From: Veillonella seminalis
GTDB taxonomy: Bacteria > Bacillota > Negativicutes > Veillonellales > Veillonellaceae
DNA: 64,000 nucleotides
Direction: 5' to 3'
Assembly: GCF_003992065.1 (NCBI RefSeq)
Contig: NZ_RQUZ01000006.1
Span: 1 to 64,000 of the forward strand
Part shown: positions 42,201 through 51,052 of the stretch, one piece after another
Numbering within the stretch: the stretch's first letter is position 1
Layout: each line of letters begins with the position of its first letter
Translations under genes and position numbers: made by a program
Notes under the pieces: generated by a model
What the model was told of the DNA's origin: nothing
What the model saw: the letters and a program-made list of their open reading frames with translations, nothing else
The model's database searches: none

Positions 42201-42725
42201 ATGTCGGATACTCGTAAATTGACTAAAATGGCGTTACTCGTGGCTTTAACCTGCGTGTCCGCTTATATTTCATTCCCGATTCCGTTTTCACCTGCTATGG
42301 TAACGGCTACGACTTTGGTATTATGCTTAATCGGATTTTTATTACCGCCAAAAGAAGCCTTCATTACCATTTGTGTGTATTTGTTATTGGGGATTATTGG
42401 TGTACCGGTATTCTCGGGCGGTACCAGCGGTCTCGGTAAAATTTTAGGACCTGCAGGCGGCTATTATATCAGCTATCCGATTGCGTATACTATCCTCAGT
42501 ATGTTTAAAGGCAAAACGCCTTCTTTCTTCGGGTATTTCTGGCGTTCTGCGGTGATTACGATTCCGATTACTTACATTTTCGGTATGATTGGTGGCATGA
42601 TTGTTACGAATATCGGTTTGGAAGCCGCTATAGCAGGCTATGTATTGCCGTTCATTCCGGGCGACCTTATTAAATGCGGTATTGCCGCTTGGTTAAGTGT
42701 TAAAGCAGCGAAATTAAATATTTAA
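42201..42725 (+). CDS. bioY: Biotin transporter BioY
   Basis: 174 residues from the ATG at 42201 (RBS GTGAGGT). About six membrane segments. The family signatures FPIPFSPAMVTATTLVLCL and GGTSGLGKILGPAGGYYISY are the BioY substrate-binding elements. BioY is the S component of an energy-coupling-factor importer for biotin; it may use a shared EcfAAT module or work alone. It sits between a hotdog protein and a thiolase, an arrangement like the B. subtilis yhfU-T-S set. Confidence 0.93.
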   Translation: MSDTRKLTKMALLVALTCVSAYISFPIPFSPAMVTATTLVLCLIGFLLPPKEAFITICVYLLLGIIGVPVFSGGTSGLGKILGPAGGYYISYPIAYTILSMFKGKTPSFFGYFWRSAVITIPITYIFGMIGGMIVTNIGLEAAIAGYVLPFIPGDLIKCGIAAWLSVKAAKLNI

Positions 42726-42746
42726 GAGACAATTGTTGGAGGCATA

Positions 42747-43877
42747 ATGAAGACACAACAAACATTGTCTCCGGTGTACATAATGGGCGGCCTTAGGACG
42801 CCCATTGGTTCATATAAGGGGCAATTTAAAACTATAAAACCGGAAATATTGGGAGCTCGTGTGTTGGATGCTTTGTATGCACAATATCCTAAGGCGGATG
42901 AAATTATCTGCGGTAATGCAGTGGGCACGGGCGGTAACATCGGTCGCTTGACTGCTATGTATTCTCGTTACGGTGAAAAAACGCCGGCCTATACGGTGGA
43001 TATGCAATGTGCCTCGGCCGGTGCTGCTATTATTCAAGGGTACCGGGCTATTCGCAGCGATATGGCCGATTGTGTAATTGCCGGCGGTACGGAAAGTAGT
43101 TCGTTGCAGCCGCTCAGAACATATGCCGACGGTGACGACAGAGTCGGTGAATATAAAGTGGCTCAGTTTTCACCAAAGGAAAATGATGCCTTGGCCATGT
43201 TAAAAGGGGCTCAACGGACAATTAAAAAATATAATGTGAGCAAAGAAGAGCTGGATTATTGGAGTATGCGCAGTCAGCAGGCGGCCGGTAAAGCCCGTGA
43301 TGAAGGAATCTTGGCTCCTTATATTTTGCGTATGGGTGAAGAATATGTTGATGAATCTGTACGGCCCGGTTTGTCACAGCGACTTTTGAACCGCATGAAG
43401 CCAATTTTGGGGCCGGGTACTTTGGTGACGGCCGGCAATGCCTGTTTCACTCATGACGGGGCGGCGTTTGTCGCTTTGAGTAATACGCCGGGACCGTTTA
43501 AAATGGCGGATGCCATTACTTTTGCCGGCGATCCTTTATATAGCCCCGAAGGCGCTTGGCAGGCAACCGAACAATTATTGGCCAAAACAGGGCTCAACAT
43601 GGCTGATATAGACGCCGTTGAATGGAATGAGGCTTTTGCGGTTATTGATGTGCTGTTTGAACGCAATTATAAGCCGTATACAGATCGATATAACCGACTG
43701 GGCGGTGCATTGGCTTACGGCCATCCGTATGGCTGCTCGGGAGCTATTATATTGCTTCATTTGATGGCTGCCTTAGATCACTGCAACGGTCGTTACGGTA
43801 TTTGTGCCATTGCCGGTGCAGGCGGTATGGGGACAGCTATGCTTATTGAACGAATGGAGGCGGTCAAAGGTGAGTAA
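42747..43877 (+). CDS. Thiolase-family acyl-CoA acyltransferase (YhfS-like)
   Basis: 376 residues. The thiolase fold is evident from GGLRTPIGSYKGQFKTIKPE, the nucleophile Cys88 in DMQCASAGAA, the Asn in EWNEAFAV and the His in GGALAYGHPYGCSGA. The second catalytic Cys normally in C-x-G-G-G-x-G is not aligned: the end reads CAIAGAGGMG, with Ala356 at the expected Cys and Cys353 three residues earlier. Thiolases condense or cleave acyl-CoAs. The partner genes suggest a role in a biotin-related acyl chain, perhaps pimelate, by inference. The stop overlaps the ligase start by 8 bases. Confidence 0.85.
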   Translation: MKTQQTLSPVYIMGGLRTPIGSYKGQFKTIKPEILGARVLDALYAQYPKADEIICGNAVGTGGNIGRLTAMYSRYGEKTPAYTVDMQCASAGAAIIQGYRAIRSDMADCVIAGGTESSSLQPLRTYADGDDRVGEYKVAQFSPKENDALAMLKGAQRTIKKYNVSKEELDYWSMRSQQAAGKARDEGILAPYILRMGEEYVDESVRPGLSQRLLNRMKPILGPGTLVTAGNACFTHDGAAFVALSNTPGPFKMADAITFAGDPLYSPEGAWQATEQLLAKTGLNMADIDAVEWNEAFAVIDVLFERNYKPYTDRYNRLGGALAYGHPYGCSGAIILLHLMAALDHCNGRYGICAIAGAGGMGTAMLIERMEAVKGE

Positions 43878-45243
43878 AAATGATACGTGGAGTTCCGTGG
43901 AGCCGGTGAGCGAATCAAGTATATTAAGCACCCCTCAGCTGTCGGGCCTCACGTTTTGGCAGCGTCTTGATTATTTAGCCGTTAATTATCCGAATAAGCC
44001 GGCTATAGTGGTTGATGATGCGGTCTATACGTATGAAATGCTAAATAAAGCTATTGCCGAGACAGCACAGCAATCTGTCAAAGGTTCATCGATTAACTAT
44101 ATCCGCTCCGGTTCGGTGTGGACGCAATTGACAAAGTGGATTGGTGCCATGAAAGCAGGGCAGTTACCGATTCTGTGTCATCCCGATTTGAGTGATGAAC
44201 GCATGACACAATTGCAGGCTAAATACGGCTTTGTCATTGATCGTAAAGTTAATCCGAAGGCTGATTTCGGCGTACTTACTTCGGGGACCACGGGGCTGCC
44301 TAAAATTTTATGGCGTCCTTTGCCGAGTTGGGTAGATTTTCTCAAAGCTCAGAATGAAATTTTTAAAATAGATTTTGATACAATAATCTTTTTGCAGGGA
44401 AGTTTGAGCTTTACAGGTAATTTAAATACACTCGTGTCGGTTATCTATGAAGGAGGAACGGTCATTACCGCGTCTCACATGTCACCGCGTACGTGGCTTA
44501 CTTTGAGTGAAAAATGGTCTGTTACTCATTGGTATTTGCTGCCTACTAAATTGCGTTTGGTTACGGCTGTATGGCAGGATAATTTACCTAAATTGCGGAT
44601 GATATTTACCGGTTCACAGACATTGGATGCCAAATTACTTCATAAATTAAAGGCTTTGCAGCCGGCTACAGAGTTTATTCTCTATTATGGAGCCAGTGAG
44701 CTCAACTATATTTCTTATTGTTCCGGCGAAGAATGGTTGGCTGAGCCGAATACGGTAGGGTATCCGTTTCCCGGCGTTCGTGTAACTGTGGGCGATGACG
44801 GTTTTATTTATGTAGATACACCATATGGTATAGAAGGTCTGACTTTGCCGTTCACGGTCGAAGATACGGGGTATATCAGTGACAGCGGACGCCTTATTTT
44901 TACGGGACGCAAACAGGCTATGATTAATCGGGGCGGCTATAAATTGTCGATTCCGTATTTAGAAAGCCGTTTACTGGCCATTGACGGGGTGACGGCCGGT
45001 GCTGTTATCGGTGTGCCGGACGAACTTCGTGGGGAACAACCGGTAGCTTTTTTAGTAAAAAGTGAAAATGCCGCTATACAAGATATAGTAGGTGCTATTT
45101 CTGAACGACTGCTTACAAAAGAACGCCCGAAGGATATTATTTGGCTTGATGAGTTGCCTTTGACAGCCTGCTCGAAGGTTGATATTGTGCGTTTAAAGCA
45201 ATTATACGGGCAAAGTCTTGTCAAGCATGAAAATAATATATAG
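43870..45243 (+). CDS. AMP-dependent acyl-CoA synthetase (YhfT-like)
   Basis: 457 residues from the GTG at 43870, inside the thiolase stop region. The adenylate-forming core motifs are present: LTSGTTGLPKILWRP (A3), YYGASELNYISY (A5), DTGYISDSGRLIFTGR (A7/A8) and INRGGYKLS, with the C-terminal Lys in ACSKVDIVRLK. It is shorter than typical synthetases (~500+) because its N-terminal part is compact. It activates a carboxylic acid as the CoA ester. Context with BioY and thiolase parallels B. subtilis yhfT, predicted to be biotin-linked; the substrate is unproven. Confidence 0.85.
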   Translation: MSKNDTWSSVEPVSESSILSTPQLSGLTFWQRLDYLAVNYPNKPAIVVDDAVYTYEMLNKAIAETAQQSVKGSSINYIRSGSVWTQLTKWIGAMKAGQLPILCHPDLSDERMTQLQAKYGFVIDRKVNPKADFGVLTSGTTGLPKILWRPLPSWVDFLKAQNEIFKIDFDTIIFLQGSLSFTGNLNTLVSVIYEGGTVITASHMSPRTWLTLSEKWSVTHWYLLPTKLRLVTAVWQDNLPKLRMIFTGSQTLDAKLLHKLKALQPATEFILYYGASELNYISYCSGEEWLAEPNTVGYPFPGVRVTVGDDGFIYVDTPYGIEGLTLPFTVEDTGYISDSGRLIFTGRKQAMINRGGYKLSIPYLESRLLAIDGVTAGAVIGVPDELRGEQPVAFLVKSENAAIQDIVGAISERLLTKERPKDIIWLDELPLTACSKVDIVRLKQLYGQSLVKHENNI

Positions 45244-45409
45244 TATAAAATATTGCAATCAACTACAAGATATTGTATAATAAGCAAGACGAAAGCAACT
45301 GGTGACTGTATGGTGCCGGTTGCTTCCATTTATAGGTAAGTACAGGGGTATTTAACTATATGACCGGATGGTCATTGCTTATTTGTCAATATCTTTTTTT
45401 AGTTTACAT

Positions 45410-45421
45410 ACTATATTTAGT
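45410..45421 (+). promoter_or_regulatory. Possible NrdR box upstream of nrdD
   Basis: The palindrome ACTATATTTAGT resembles the core of NrdR boxes and sits 25 bases before the nrdD start. Only one box is evident, whereas paired boxes are usual, so support is weak. Confidence 0.3.
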
Positions 45422-45445
45422 AGTATCTGTTAGGGAGGCTTTACC

Positions 45446-47596
45446 GTGTTGGAGGTAATTAAGCGCGATGGTCATAAAGTACCATTCGACAAAACGAAAA
45501 TCGTAATAGCTATCGAAAAAGCTATGAATAGCAGTACCGGTTTGTACGAAGAAGGCATGGCGGATCGTATCGCTGATGAAATCGAAGAGTATGCCCATAA
45601 AATCGGTAAAACATTGACGATTTATGCCATTGAAGATCAGGTATATTACAAATTATTGGAATACCACAATCCTGCTACAGCTCGTGCCTATGAAAATTAC
45701 AAAGCTGTTCAAGCTTTTAAGCGTAAAGAAAATACCACCGACAAAGATGTATTTGGCTTATTGGATCGCAGTAACACTGCTTTGCTCGATGAAAACTCCA
45801 ACAAAGATGCAGCTATCGTATCCACTCAGCGTGACTTGATTGCCGGCGAAGTGAGCAAAGATATTGCCCGTCGTAAATTGATTCCGGCCGATATCGTACA
45901 AGCTCATGACAGCGGCGCTATCCATTTTCATGACATGGACTATATTATTCAACCGATGTTTAACTGTTGTTTGATTAATTTGGAGGATATGCTCAACAAC
46001 GGCACCGTTATTAACGGCAAAAAGATTGATACACCTAAGTCCTTCCAGGTTGCTTGTACCGTAACAACTCAGATTATTGCACAGGTTGCGTCCGGTCAAT
46101 ACGGCGGCCAGAGTATTAACGGTATTGATCGTATTTTGGCACCGTTCGTACGTAAATCCTATGAAAAGCTGTTAGCTAATGTTTTGGAAGAACAGGTTGA
46201 AATCTACGGCATGAAACCGAATATGGAAAAAGCCCGAGAAATCGCTTGGAAACGTACACGCAAAGAAGTTAAAGACGGTATTCAGACGATTCAGTATCAA
46301 ATTAATACTTTAATGACTACGAACGGTCAGGCTCCGTTTGTAACCTTGTTTATGCATTTTGACCCTAACAGTGAATATGCCAAAGAAGCAGCGCTTATTG
46401 ACGAAGAAATTTTGAAACAGCGTATTGTAGGCGTTAAAAACGAAGCCAATGTGTATATTACACCGGCTTTCCCTAAATTGATTTATGTATTGGATGAACA
46501 TAATATTCATCCGGATGCGCCATATTATTATTTGACTGAATTGGCTGCTAAATGTACGGCTAAACGCATGTATCCGGACTATATTTCCGCTAAGAAAATG
46601 AAGGAAATCTACGAAGGTAATGTATTCAGTCCGATGGGTTGCCGTGCCTTCTTGTCCCCTTGGAAAAATGAAAAAGGCGAGTATGTATTCGACGGTCGTT
46701 TTAACATGGGTGTTGTAAGCCTTAACTTACCGCAGATCGGTATCTTGGCTCGACACAGTGAAAAACGTTTTTTCGAAATCTTGGATAAACGTTTAAAATT
46801 GGTTGAAAAAGCATTGTTATTGCGTTATGAATTATTGAAGAACGTAACCAGTGATGTTTCACCAATCCATTGGCAGCATGGTGCAATTGCCCGTCTGAAA
46901 AAAGGTGAATCCATTGCGAAATTCCTTAAAGGCGGCTATGCTACGATTTCCATGGGCTACATCGGTATGTACGAAGCGACTAAGCTTATTACCGGCGAAT
47001 CCAATACAGGTGAAAAAGGCCGTGTATTTGCCATGAAAGTTATGGATCGTTTGAATGAAGCCATTGAAACATGGAAGAAACGTCATAACATGGGTTTTGC
47101 CTTATACGGTACACCGGCTGAAAGCTTGACGAATCGCTTCAGCTCCTTGGACCGTGCCCGTTTCGGTGAAATCGAAGATATTACCGATAAAGGGTACTAC
47201 ACTAACAGCTATCACGTAAATGTACGTGAAGAAATCAATGTGTTCGACAAATTCTCCTTTGAATCGGAATTCCAGAAAAAATCGACCGGCGGTTGTATTT
47301 CCTATGCGGAAATTCCTAATATGACCAATAATATTCCGGCCGTATTGACTATGATTAAATACATTTACGATAATATTTCCTATGCGGAATTTAATACGAA
47401 ATCCGATTACTGCCATGTTTGCGGTTTTGACGGTGAAATTAAAGTTAATGATGACAATCAATGGGAATGCCCACGTTGTCATAATACGGATCGTGATAAA
47501 TTAACAGTTATTCGCCGTACTTGCGGGTATTTAGGTGAAAACTTCTGGAACGAAGGACGTACTAAAGAAATTAAAGACCGAGTAATGCATATTTAA
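45446..47596 (+). CDS. nrdD: Anaerobic ribonucleoside-triphosphate reductase
   Basis: 716 residues. The GTG start at 45446 follows TAGGGAGGC. An N-terminal ATP-cone regulatory domain (LEVIKRDGHKVPFDKTKI) covers about residues 1-90. The large barrel domain carries CMGCRAFLSP-type active-site sequence (FSPMGCRAFLSPW near 405). The C-terminal zinc site is CHVCGFDGEIKVNDDNQWEC plus PRCHN, and the glycyl radical motif RRTCGYLGENF lies near the end. It makes deoxynucleotides without oxygen, activated by NrdG encoded 128 bases downstream. Confidence 0.96.
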   Translation: MLEVIKRDGHKVPFDKTKIVIAIEKAMNSSTGLYEEGMADRIADEIEEYAHKIGKTLTIYAIEDQVYYKLLEYHNPATARAYENYKAVQAFKRKENTTDKDVFGLLDRSNTALLDENSNKDAAIVSTQRDLIAGEVSKDIARRKLIPADIVQAHDSGAIHFHDMDYIIQPMFNCCLINLEDMLNNGTVINGKKIDTPKSFQVACTVTTQIIAQVASGQYGGQSINGIDRILAPFVRKSYEKLLANVLEEQVEIYGMKPNMEKAREIAWKRTRKEVKDGIQTIQYQINTLMTTNGQAPFVTLFMHFDPNSEYAKEAALIDEEILKQRIVGVKNEANVYITPAFPKLIYVLDEHNIHPDAPYYYLTELAAKCTAKRMYPDYISAKKMKEIYEGNVFSPMGCRAFLSPWKNEKGEYVFDGRFNMGVVSLNLPQIGILARHSEKRFFEILDKRLKLVEKALLLRYELLKNVTSDVSPIHWQHGAIARLKKGESIAKFLKGGYATISMGYIGMYEATKLITGESNTGEKGRVFAMKVMDRLNEAIETWKKRHNMGFALYGTPAESLTNRFSSLDRARFGEIEDITDKGYYTNSYHVNVREEINVFDKFSFESEFQKKSTGGCISYAEIPNMTNNIPAVLTMIKYIYDNISYAEFNTKSDYCHVCGFDGEIKVNDDNQWECPRCHNTDRDKLTVIRRTCGYLGENFWNEGRTKEIKDRVMHI

Positions 47597-47601
47597 CACT
47601 C

Positions 47602-47639
47602 AAAAACAGGTCATGATTTCATGGCCTGTTTTTTATTTA
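47602..47639 (+). terminator. Terminator after nrdD
   Basis: AAAACAGGTCATGA pairs with TCATGGCCTGTTTT, followed by a T run. nrdG then either relies on read-through or has a promoter in the short gap. Confidence 0.85.
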
Positions 47640-47724
47640 GCATAGAGTTTTAATTAGATAAGAATGAGTAATTAGGTGGTACCACCATTCTTTGAATATA
47701 GTTAGGTAGAGGAGGCGAGCCGTA

Positions 47725-48222
47725 ATGAATTATGGACAAATTCGCAAATTAGATATTGCCAATGGATCCGGTATCCGTACGTCTATTTTTGTTACCGGTT
47801 GCACACATAAATGTTTCAATTGTTTTAACGAAGAATATCAGGATCCGACAGCGGGAAAACCTTGGACCGATAAGGAAACAGCAGAAGTATTGTCTTATGT
47901 AAGTGATCCTAATGTGGCCGGGTTAACTTTACTCGGTGGGGAACCGTTCCAAAACGTAGACGGTTTATTACCGGTGGTGAGAAAGGTGCGTGAAACAGTG
48001 CCTGAGAAGGATATTTGGGCGTATTCCGGTTATACTTGGGATGAACTTACGGCTTGTCCTTCCAAACGCCAATTATTGGAACAATGCGATATTTTGGTGG
48101 ACGGTAAATTTGTCGATGCTTTGCGTGACCCGAGCTTGCGTTTCAGAGGCTCAAAGAATCAGCGGATTATCGATGTGAAAAAAAGTTTGGCTAAGGGCGA
48201 AGTTGTTATTGCCATGGACTGA
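47725..48222 (+). CDS. nrdG: Anaerobic ribonucleotide reductase activating protein
   Basis: 165 residues. The radical SAM motif C-x3-C-x2-C is CTHKCFNC at about residues 26-33; further blocks are LTLLGGEPFQNVDGLLPVV and DILVDGKFVDALRDPSLRFRGSKNQR, typical of NrdG. It generates the glycyl radical on NrdD using a 4Fe-4S cluster and SAM. RBS AGAGGAGGCG precedes the ATG. A hairpin around the perfect GGTGGTACCACC (47675-47686) lies in the short leader. Confidence 0.95.
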   Translation: MNYGQIRKLDIANGSGIRTSIFVTGCTHKCFNCFNEEYQDPTAGKPWTDKETAEVLSYVSDPNVAGLTLLGGEPFQNVDGLLPVVRKVRETVPEKDIWAYSGYTWDELTACPSKRQLLEQCDILVDGKFVDALRDPSLRFRGSKNQRIIDVKKSLAKGEVVIAMD

Positions 48223-48229
48223 TAAAAAA

Positions 48230-48284
48230 TAAAAGAGGCGATGGACTCAGTTGTTAGCTGAGTTCATCGCCTCTTTTATTTTAT
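48230..48284. terminator. Bidirectional terminator after nrdG
   Basis: AAAAGAGGCGATGGACTCAG pairs with CTGAGTTCATCGCCTCTTTT around a 7-base loop, with T-rich flanks on both strands. It serves nrdG and the convergent carbonic anhydrase-like gene. Confidence 0.9.
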
Positions 48285-48328
48285 GGTTTTTTAGTTTTGA
48301 CGGTTGCTTCGTTAAGGGACGTGTCGTA

Positions 48329-48877
48329 TTAAACGATTTTAGCACCTTTTTTATATTGTTCGCCGCCTGCATCAGGTAATAAACCATAGCGTTCAGTCCA
48401 AAGGTTTTTGTATTTTAAAGCTTGGTTGTGAATGCGTTCTACCTGAGATTCATCGGTACGAACTACTTTTGCCGGTACACCGACAACGAGAGAGTAAGGT
48501 GGGATAGTGGTGTTTTCCAACACAACTGCGCCGGCTGCAATGATGGAACCGGTACCGATGTGACAACCGCTGAGTACGATGGCACCCATGCCGACGAGGA
48601 CATTGTCTTCCAAGGTGGAAGCGTGAACAATGGCCCCGTGACCGATAGTCACGAAATCGCCCAATACGCAGGCTTTGTCGTCATCTACATGAAGTACGGA
48701 GTTGTCCTGTACATTGGTGTAACGACCTACGATAATTTTATTAACGTCACCGCGAGCAGCTACGTTTTGCCATAAGGAGGCATATTCTTTAAGCTCTACA
48801 TCGCCGGCTATTTCAGCACCGGGCATGAGGCAACTTTTTGGATCTAATTTTGGGTATTTTCCGTTAAAAGGTAACAT
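48329..48877 (-). CDS. Gamma-carbonic anhydrase-like hexapeptide-repeat protein
   Basis: 182 residues. A left-handed beta-helix is shown by hexapeptide repeats from about residue 15 to 130 (VGRYTNVQDNSVLHVD, VTIGHGAIVHASTLEDNVLVGMG, IGTGSIIAAGAVVLENT), then a C-terminal helix. Three His in VLHVD, GHGAIVH match the zinc-ligand positions of the gamma-carbonic anhydrase/YrdA/PaaY group. Many relatives have no measured carbonic anhydrase activity. RBS AAGGAGTTT precedes the ATG. It follows a FabK-like gene on the same strand. Confidence 0.88.
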   Translation of the reverse strand: MLPFNGKYPKLDPKSCLMPGAEIAGDVELKEYASLWQNVAARGDVNKIIVGRYTNVQDNSVLHVDDDKACVLGDFVTIGHGAIVHASTLEDNVLVGMGAIVLSGCHIGTGSIIAAGAVVLENTTIPPYSLVVGVPAKVVRTDESQVERIHNQALKYKNLWTERYGLLPDAGGEQYKKGAKIV

Positions 48878-48900
48878 AGTAAAACTCCTTTGTTAAATAA

Positions 48901-48941
48901 GACATGGCCTCGGAACAATGAAAGGGTTCGTTGAGGCCATG
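48901..48941 (-). terminator. Terminator-like hairpin after the FabK paralogue
   Basis: CATGGCCTC and GAGGCCATG arms pair, with weaker inner pairing GGAAC/GTTC. The minus-strand tail TCTTATTTAA is only moderately T-rich. Confidence 0.55.
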
Positions 48942-48960
48942 GTAAGGTTAATACTAAAGC

Positions 48961-49902
48961 TTAAGCAAAACGCTGTGCTTTTTTAATCGCTTCTTTAGCT
49001 TCGGCAATTACGGATTCAACGATTACTTTAGCCGGTTCAACTTTAGTCAAGCGGTTTAAGCTTTGCCCGCATTGTACGGCACCGTTTACGATGTCGCCTT
49101 CAACAGCCGCTTTGCGGTTGGTGCCGATGGACATAGTCGTTAATTGATCTTTTGGAGCACAGCTGAATTCAGCTTCCAAGTATTTCTGAGTAAATTCATT
49201 TTTCAAAGAACGTACGCCGCCGTGACCGCTGGTTAAGCCGGTAACCGCAGAGTCAGTGTCGGTTGCATTGATGATGGCATCTTTACAGTTCTGATGCATC
49301 TGGCATTCTTCGGCCAAGATGAAGCGGGAACCCATTTGCACGCCTTCGGCACCCATAGTTAAGGCAGCTGCGAGGGCACGACCGTCAGCGATACCGCCGG
49401 CGATAATTACCGGAATGTCGATTTCAGGCAATACGTTTTCCATAAGAGCCATAGTAGTCTGAGTACCGATATGACCGCCTGCTTCCTGACCTTCGATGAT
49501 GATGGCATCAGCACCGGCAGAAGCAACGCGTTTAGCAAGTTTTACACTTGGTACAACCGGAATAACTTTGATACCCGCTGCATGCATCGGTTGGATGAAA
49601 GGAACCGGATTGCCCGCACCCAAAGTAACGAAAGCCGGTTTTTCTTCTTTAATAACGGCTACGATTTCATCGATGTTTTTAGCCATTAACATAAGGTTAA
49701 CGCCGAAAGGTTTGTCGGTTAATTTCTTAGTGGCACGGATTTCGTCACGTACCCAGTCAGCTTCACGACCGCCGGTCGCAATAACGCCGGTTGCACCTGC
49801 ATTAGCTACGGCAGCTGCTAAGATATGTTCAGATGTCCAAGCCATGGCGCCTTGGATAATCGGATATTCGATGCCAAGAAGTTCAGTCAATTTTGTTTTC
49901 AT
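48961..49902 (-). CDS. FabK/nitronate monooxygenase-family FMN flavoprotein
   Basis: 313 residues. Starts TELLGIEYPIIQGAMAWTSE, with AGATGVIATGG, GADAIIIEGQEAGGHIGTQT (conserved His) and IPVIIAGGIADGRALAAALTMGAEGVQMGSRF (split at the FMN phosphate-binding Gly). It is close in length and motif to the FabK encoded at 61.9 kb in the fab operon. Function may be enoyl-ACP reduction, nitronate oxidation or another flavin reaction. Its monocistronic position away from fab genes and the variant GAMAWTSE at the N-terminus favour a separate role. RBS GGGAGGT precedes the ATG. Confidence 0.8.
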   Translation of the reverse strand: MKTKLTELLGIEYPIIQGAMAWTSEHILAAAVANAGATGVIATGGREADWVRDEIRATKKLTDKPFGVNLMLMAKNIDEIVAVIKEEKPAFVTLGAGNPVPFIQPMHAAGIKVIPVVPSVKLAKRVASAGADAIIIEGQEAGGHIGTQTTMALMENVLPEIDIPVIIAGGIADGRALAAALTMGAEGVQMGSRFILAEECQMHQNCKDAIINATDTDSAVTGLTSGHGGVRSLKNEFTQKYLEAEFSCAPKDQLTTMSIGTNRKAAVEGDIVNGAVQCGQSLNRLTKVEPAKVIVESVIAEAKEAIKKAQRFA

Positions 49903-50058
49903 ATTCTACCTCCCGTGATTTGTAGATTGTTATTATAAAAAGTTATGATTTATTTCAATAAAAGAAGTAACTGAAAATTACTTTTATTTCCACTAATAAT
50001 TATAAAGGAATTTAGTGAAAAAGTCTATAAATAGAGATATGTAGAAATAGGTTATAGT

Positions 50059-51018
50059 TTAATATGTTATTTTCTTCGTATTTTTATGCCAATCATTCGG
50101 AAATCCTAATTTACATAGTATATCGTTTCCTGTAATTGTTTTCAAAGCGTTATCCAAATTAGTTATTCTTTTTAGTAGTTTATTGTGTAGCGTACCGTAT
50201 TCCACTTGGTTTAAGAAACATTGAAGCGAGAGAATTACAGAATATACTGTAGATCTAGGTGTTTCTTTATTTATCTGGTATTTGGAATGTAGGGGATTCC
50301 AAAATTTGCTATCTCGCCTACATTTAAAATCTAATAAACGGTTATTGTGAGCACATATATTACGGACATCGTTTATGTTTTCTATAAAGCTCATCATAGT
50401 TTCAGGAGGGAAAATTTCTGTGGTATTTATATTTACCTTAATAAAAGATGACAAATCTCTGGCAACTGAATTTTGTAGTGAGGTAGTTGAATTAATAAGC
50501 ATGTATTTTAAGTCTCCAAATTCTAGGTGACCTGCTAATACCCAAATAGGAACATCATTATGCTTTTTTATATAGTGAGCTATACTATTATTTCCAAATT
50601 TTTCTTTTTTAGAAATTAATTTGCCTAGATTTGAAATGTTCTGAACAATATTTAATCTTTTTTTCTGATCAGCACAGTCATAACAATTAATATCTAAATA
50701 AGCATATGGCTTATTTTGATAAAGCTCGGCAAATCTGTATGAAAAAATGGATTTTAAATGAGTTTCAGCATCTATAATTGCCTGAAAAATTGCTTGCTTT
50801 ATTTCTCTTTCGAATGTATAAAGTTTGGAAATTTCTTTGAAATTTGGATTATTAATGTAGTTATCGCCATCATGGGGAAAATAATTTCCATAGCCATTAA
50901 TGATGTTATAATAATTCTGAGTTAATAGAAATGCTTTAGCTTCTTCGATACTATCAATTGCTAAATTTCTTTTTTGCAGTAATTCAATTTGTTCATCAAT
51001 AGTTTTAAATTCTTTCAA
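50059..51018 (-). CDS. AbiF-type (Abi_2) HEPN RNase-like protein
   Basis: 319 residues from a TTG at 51018, 8 bases after GGAGGAGG; a longer frame would have to translate through the upstream RNA. Abi_2 features: TIDEQIELLQKRNLAI and LLTQNYYNIINGYGNYF (about 4-47), FEREIKQAIFQAIIDAETHL, and the HEPN catalytic motif RNICAH (Arg219-Asn220-x3-His224). HEPN proteins of this group are RNases in abortive phage infection. One R-x4-H motif means the active site forms in a dimer. The gene is AT-rich, unlike its neighbours. A pseudoknotted RNA with its own promoter lies directly upstream, matching an RNA-antitoxin arrangement. Confidence 0.85.
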   Translation of the reverse strand: MKEFKTIDEQIELLQKRNLAIDSIEEAKAFLLTQNYYNIINGYGNYFPHDGDNYINNPNFKEISKLYTFEREIKQAIFQAIIDAETHLKSIFSYRFAELYQNKPYAYLDINCYDCADQKKRLNIVQNISNLGKLISKKEKFGNNSIAHYIKKHNDVPIWVLAGHLEFGDLKYMLINSTTSLQNSVARDLSSFIKVNINTTEIFPPETMMSFIENINDVRNICAHNNRLLDFKCRRDSKFWNPLHSKYQINKETPRSTVYSVILSLQCFLNQVEYGTLHNKLLKRITNLDNALKTITGNDILCKLGFPNDWHKNTKKITY

Positions 51019-51052
51019 AAAGAAAAGCCTCCTCCATATAATGGAGAAGGCT
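51019..51052 (-). terminator. RNA terminator hairpin that contains the AbiF Shine-Dalgarno
   Basis: On the minus strand AGCCTTCTCCAT (51052-51041) pairs with ATGGAGGAGGCT (51037-51026) around a 3-base loop, followed by TTTTCTTTTT. The GGAGGAGG in the 3' arm is the RBS of the AbiF gene, so the hairpin could both end the RNA and block translation. Confidence 0.8.

Noticed and set aside
47675-47686. GGTGGTACCACC in the nrdG leader as a possible T-box element
   Set aside because: The T-box sequence is AGGGTGG(T/C)ACCGCG within a long structured leader; here there is only a short perfect palindrome and no specifier stem.
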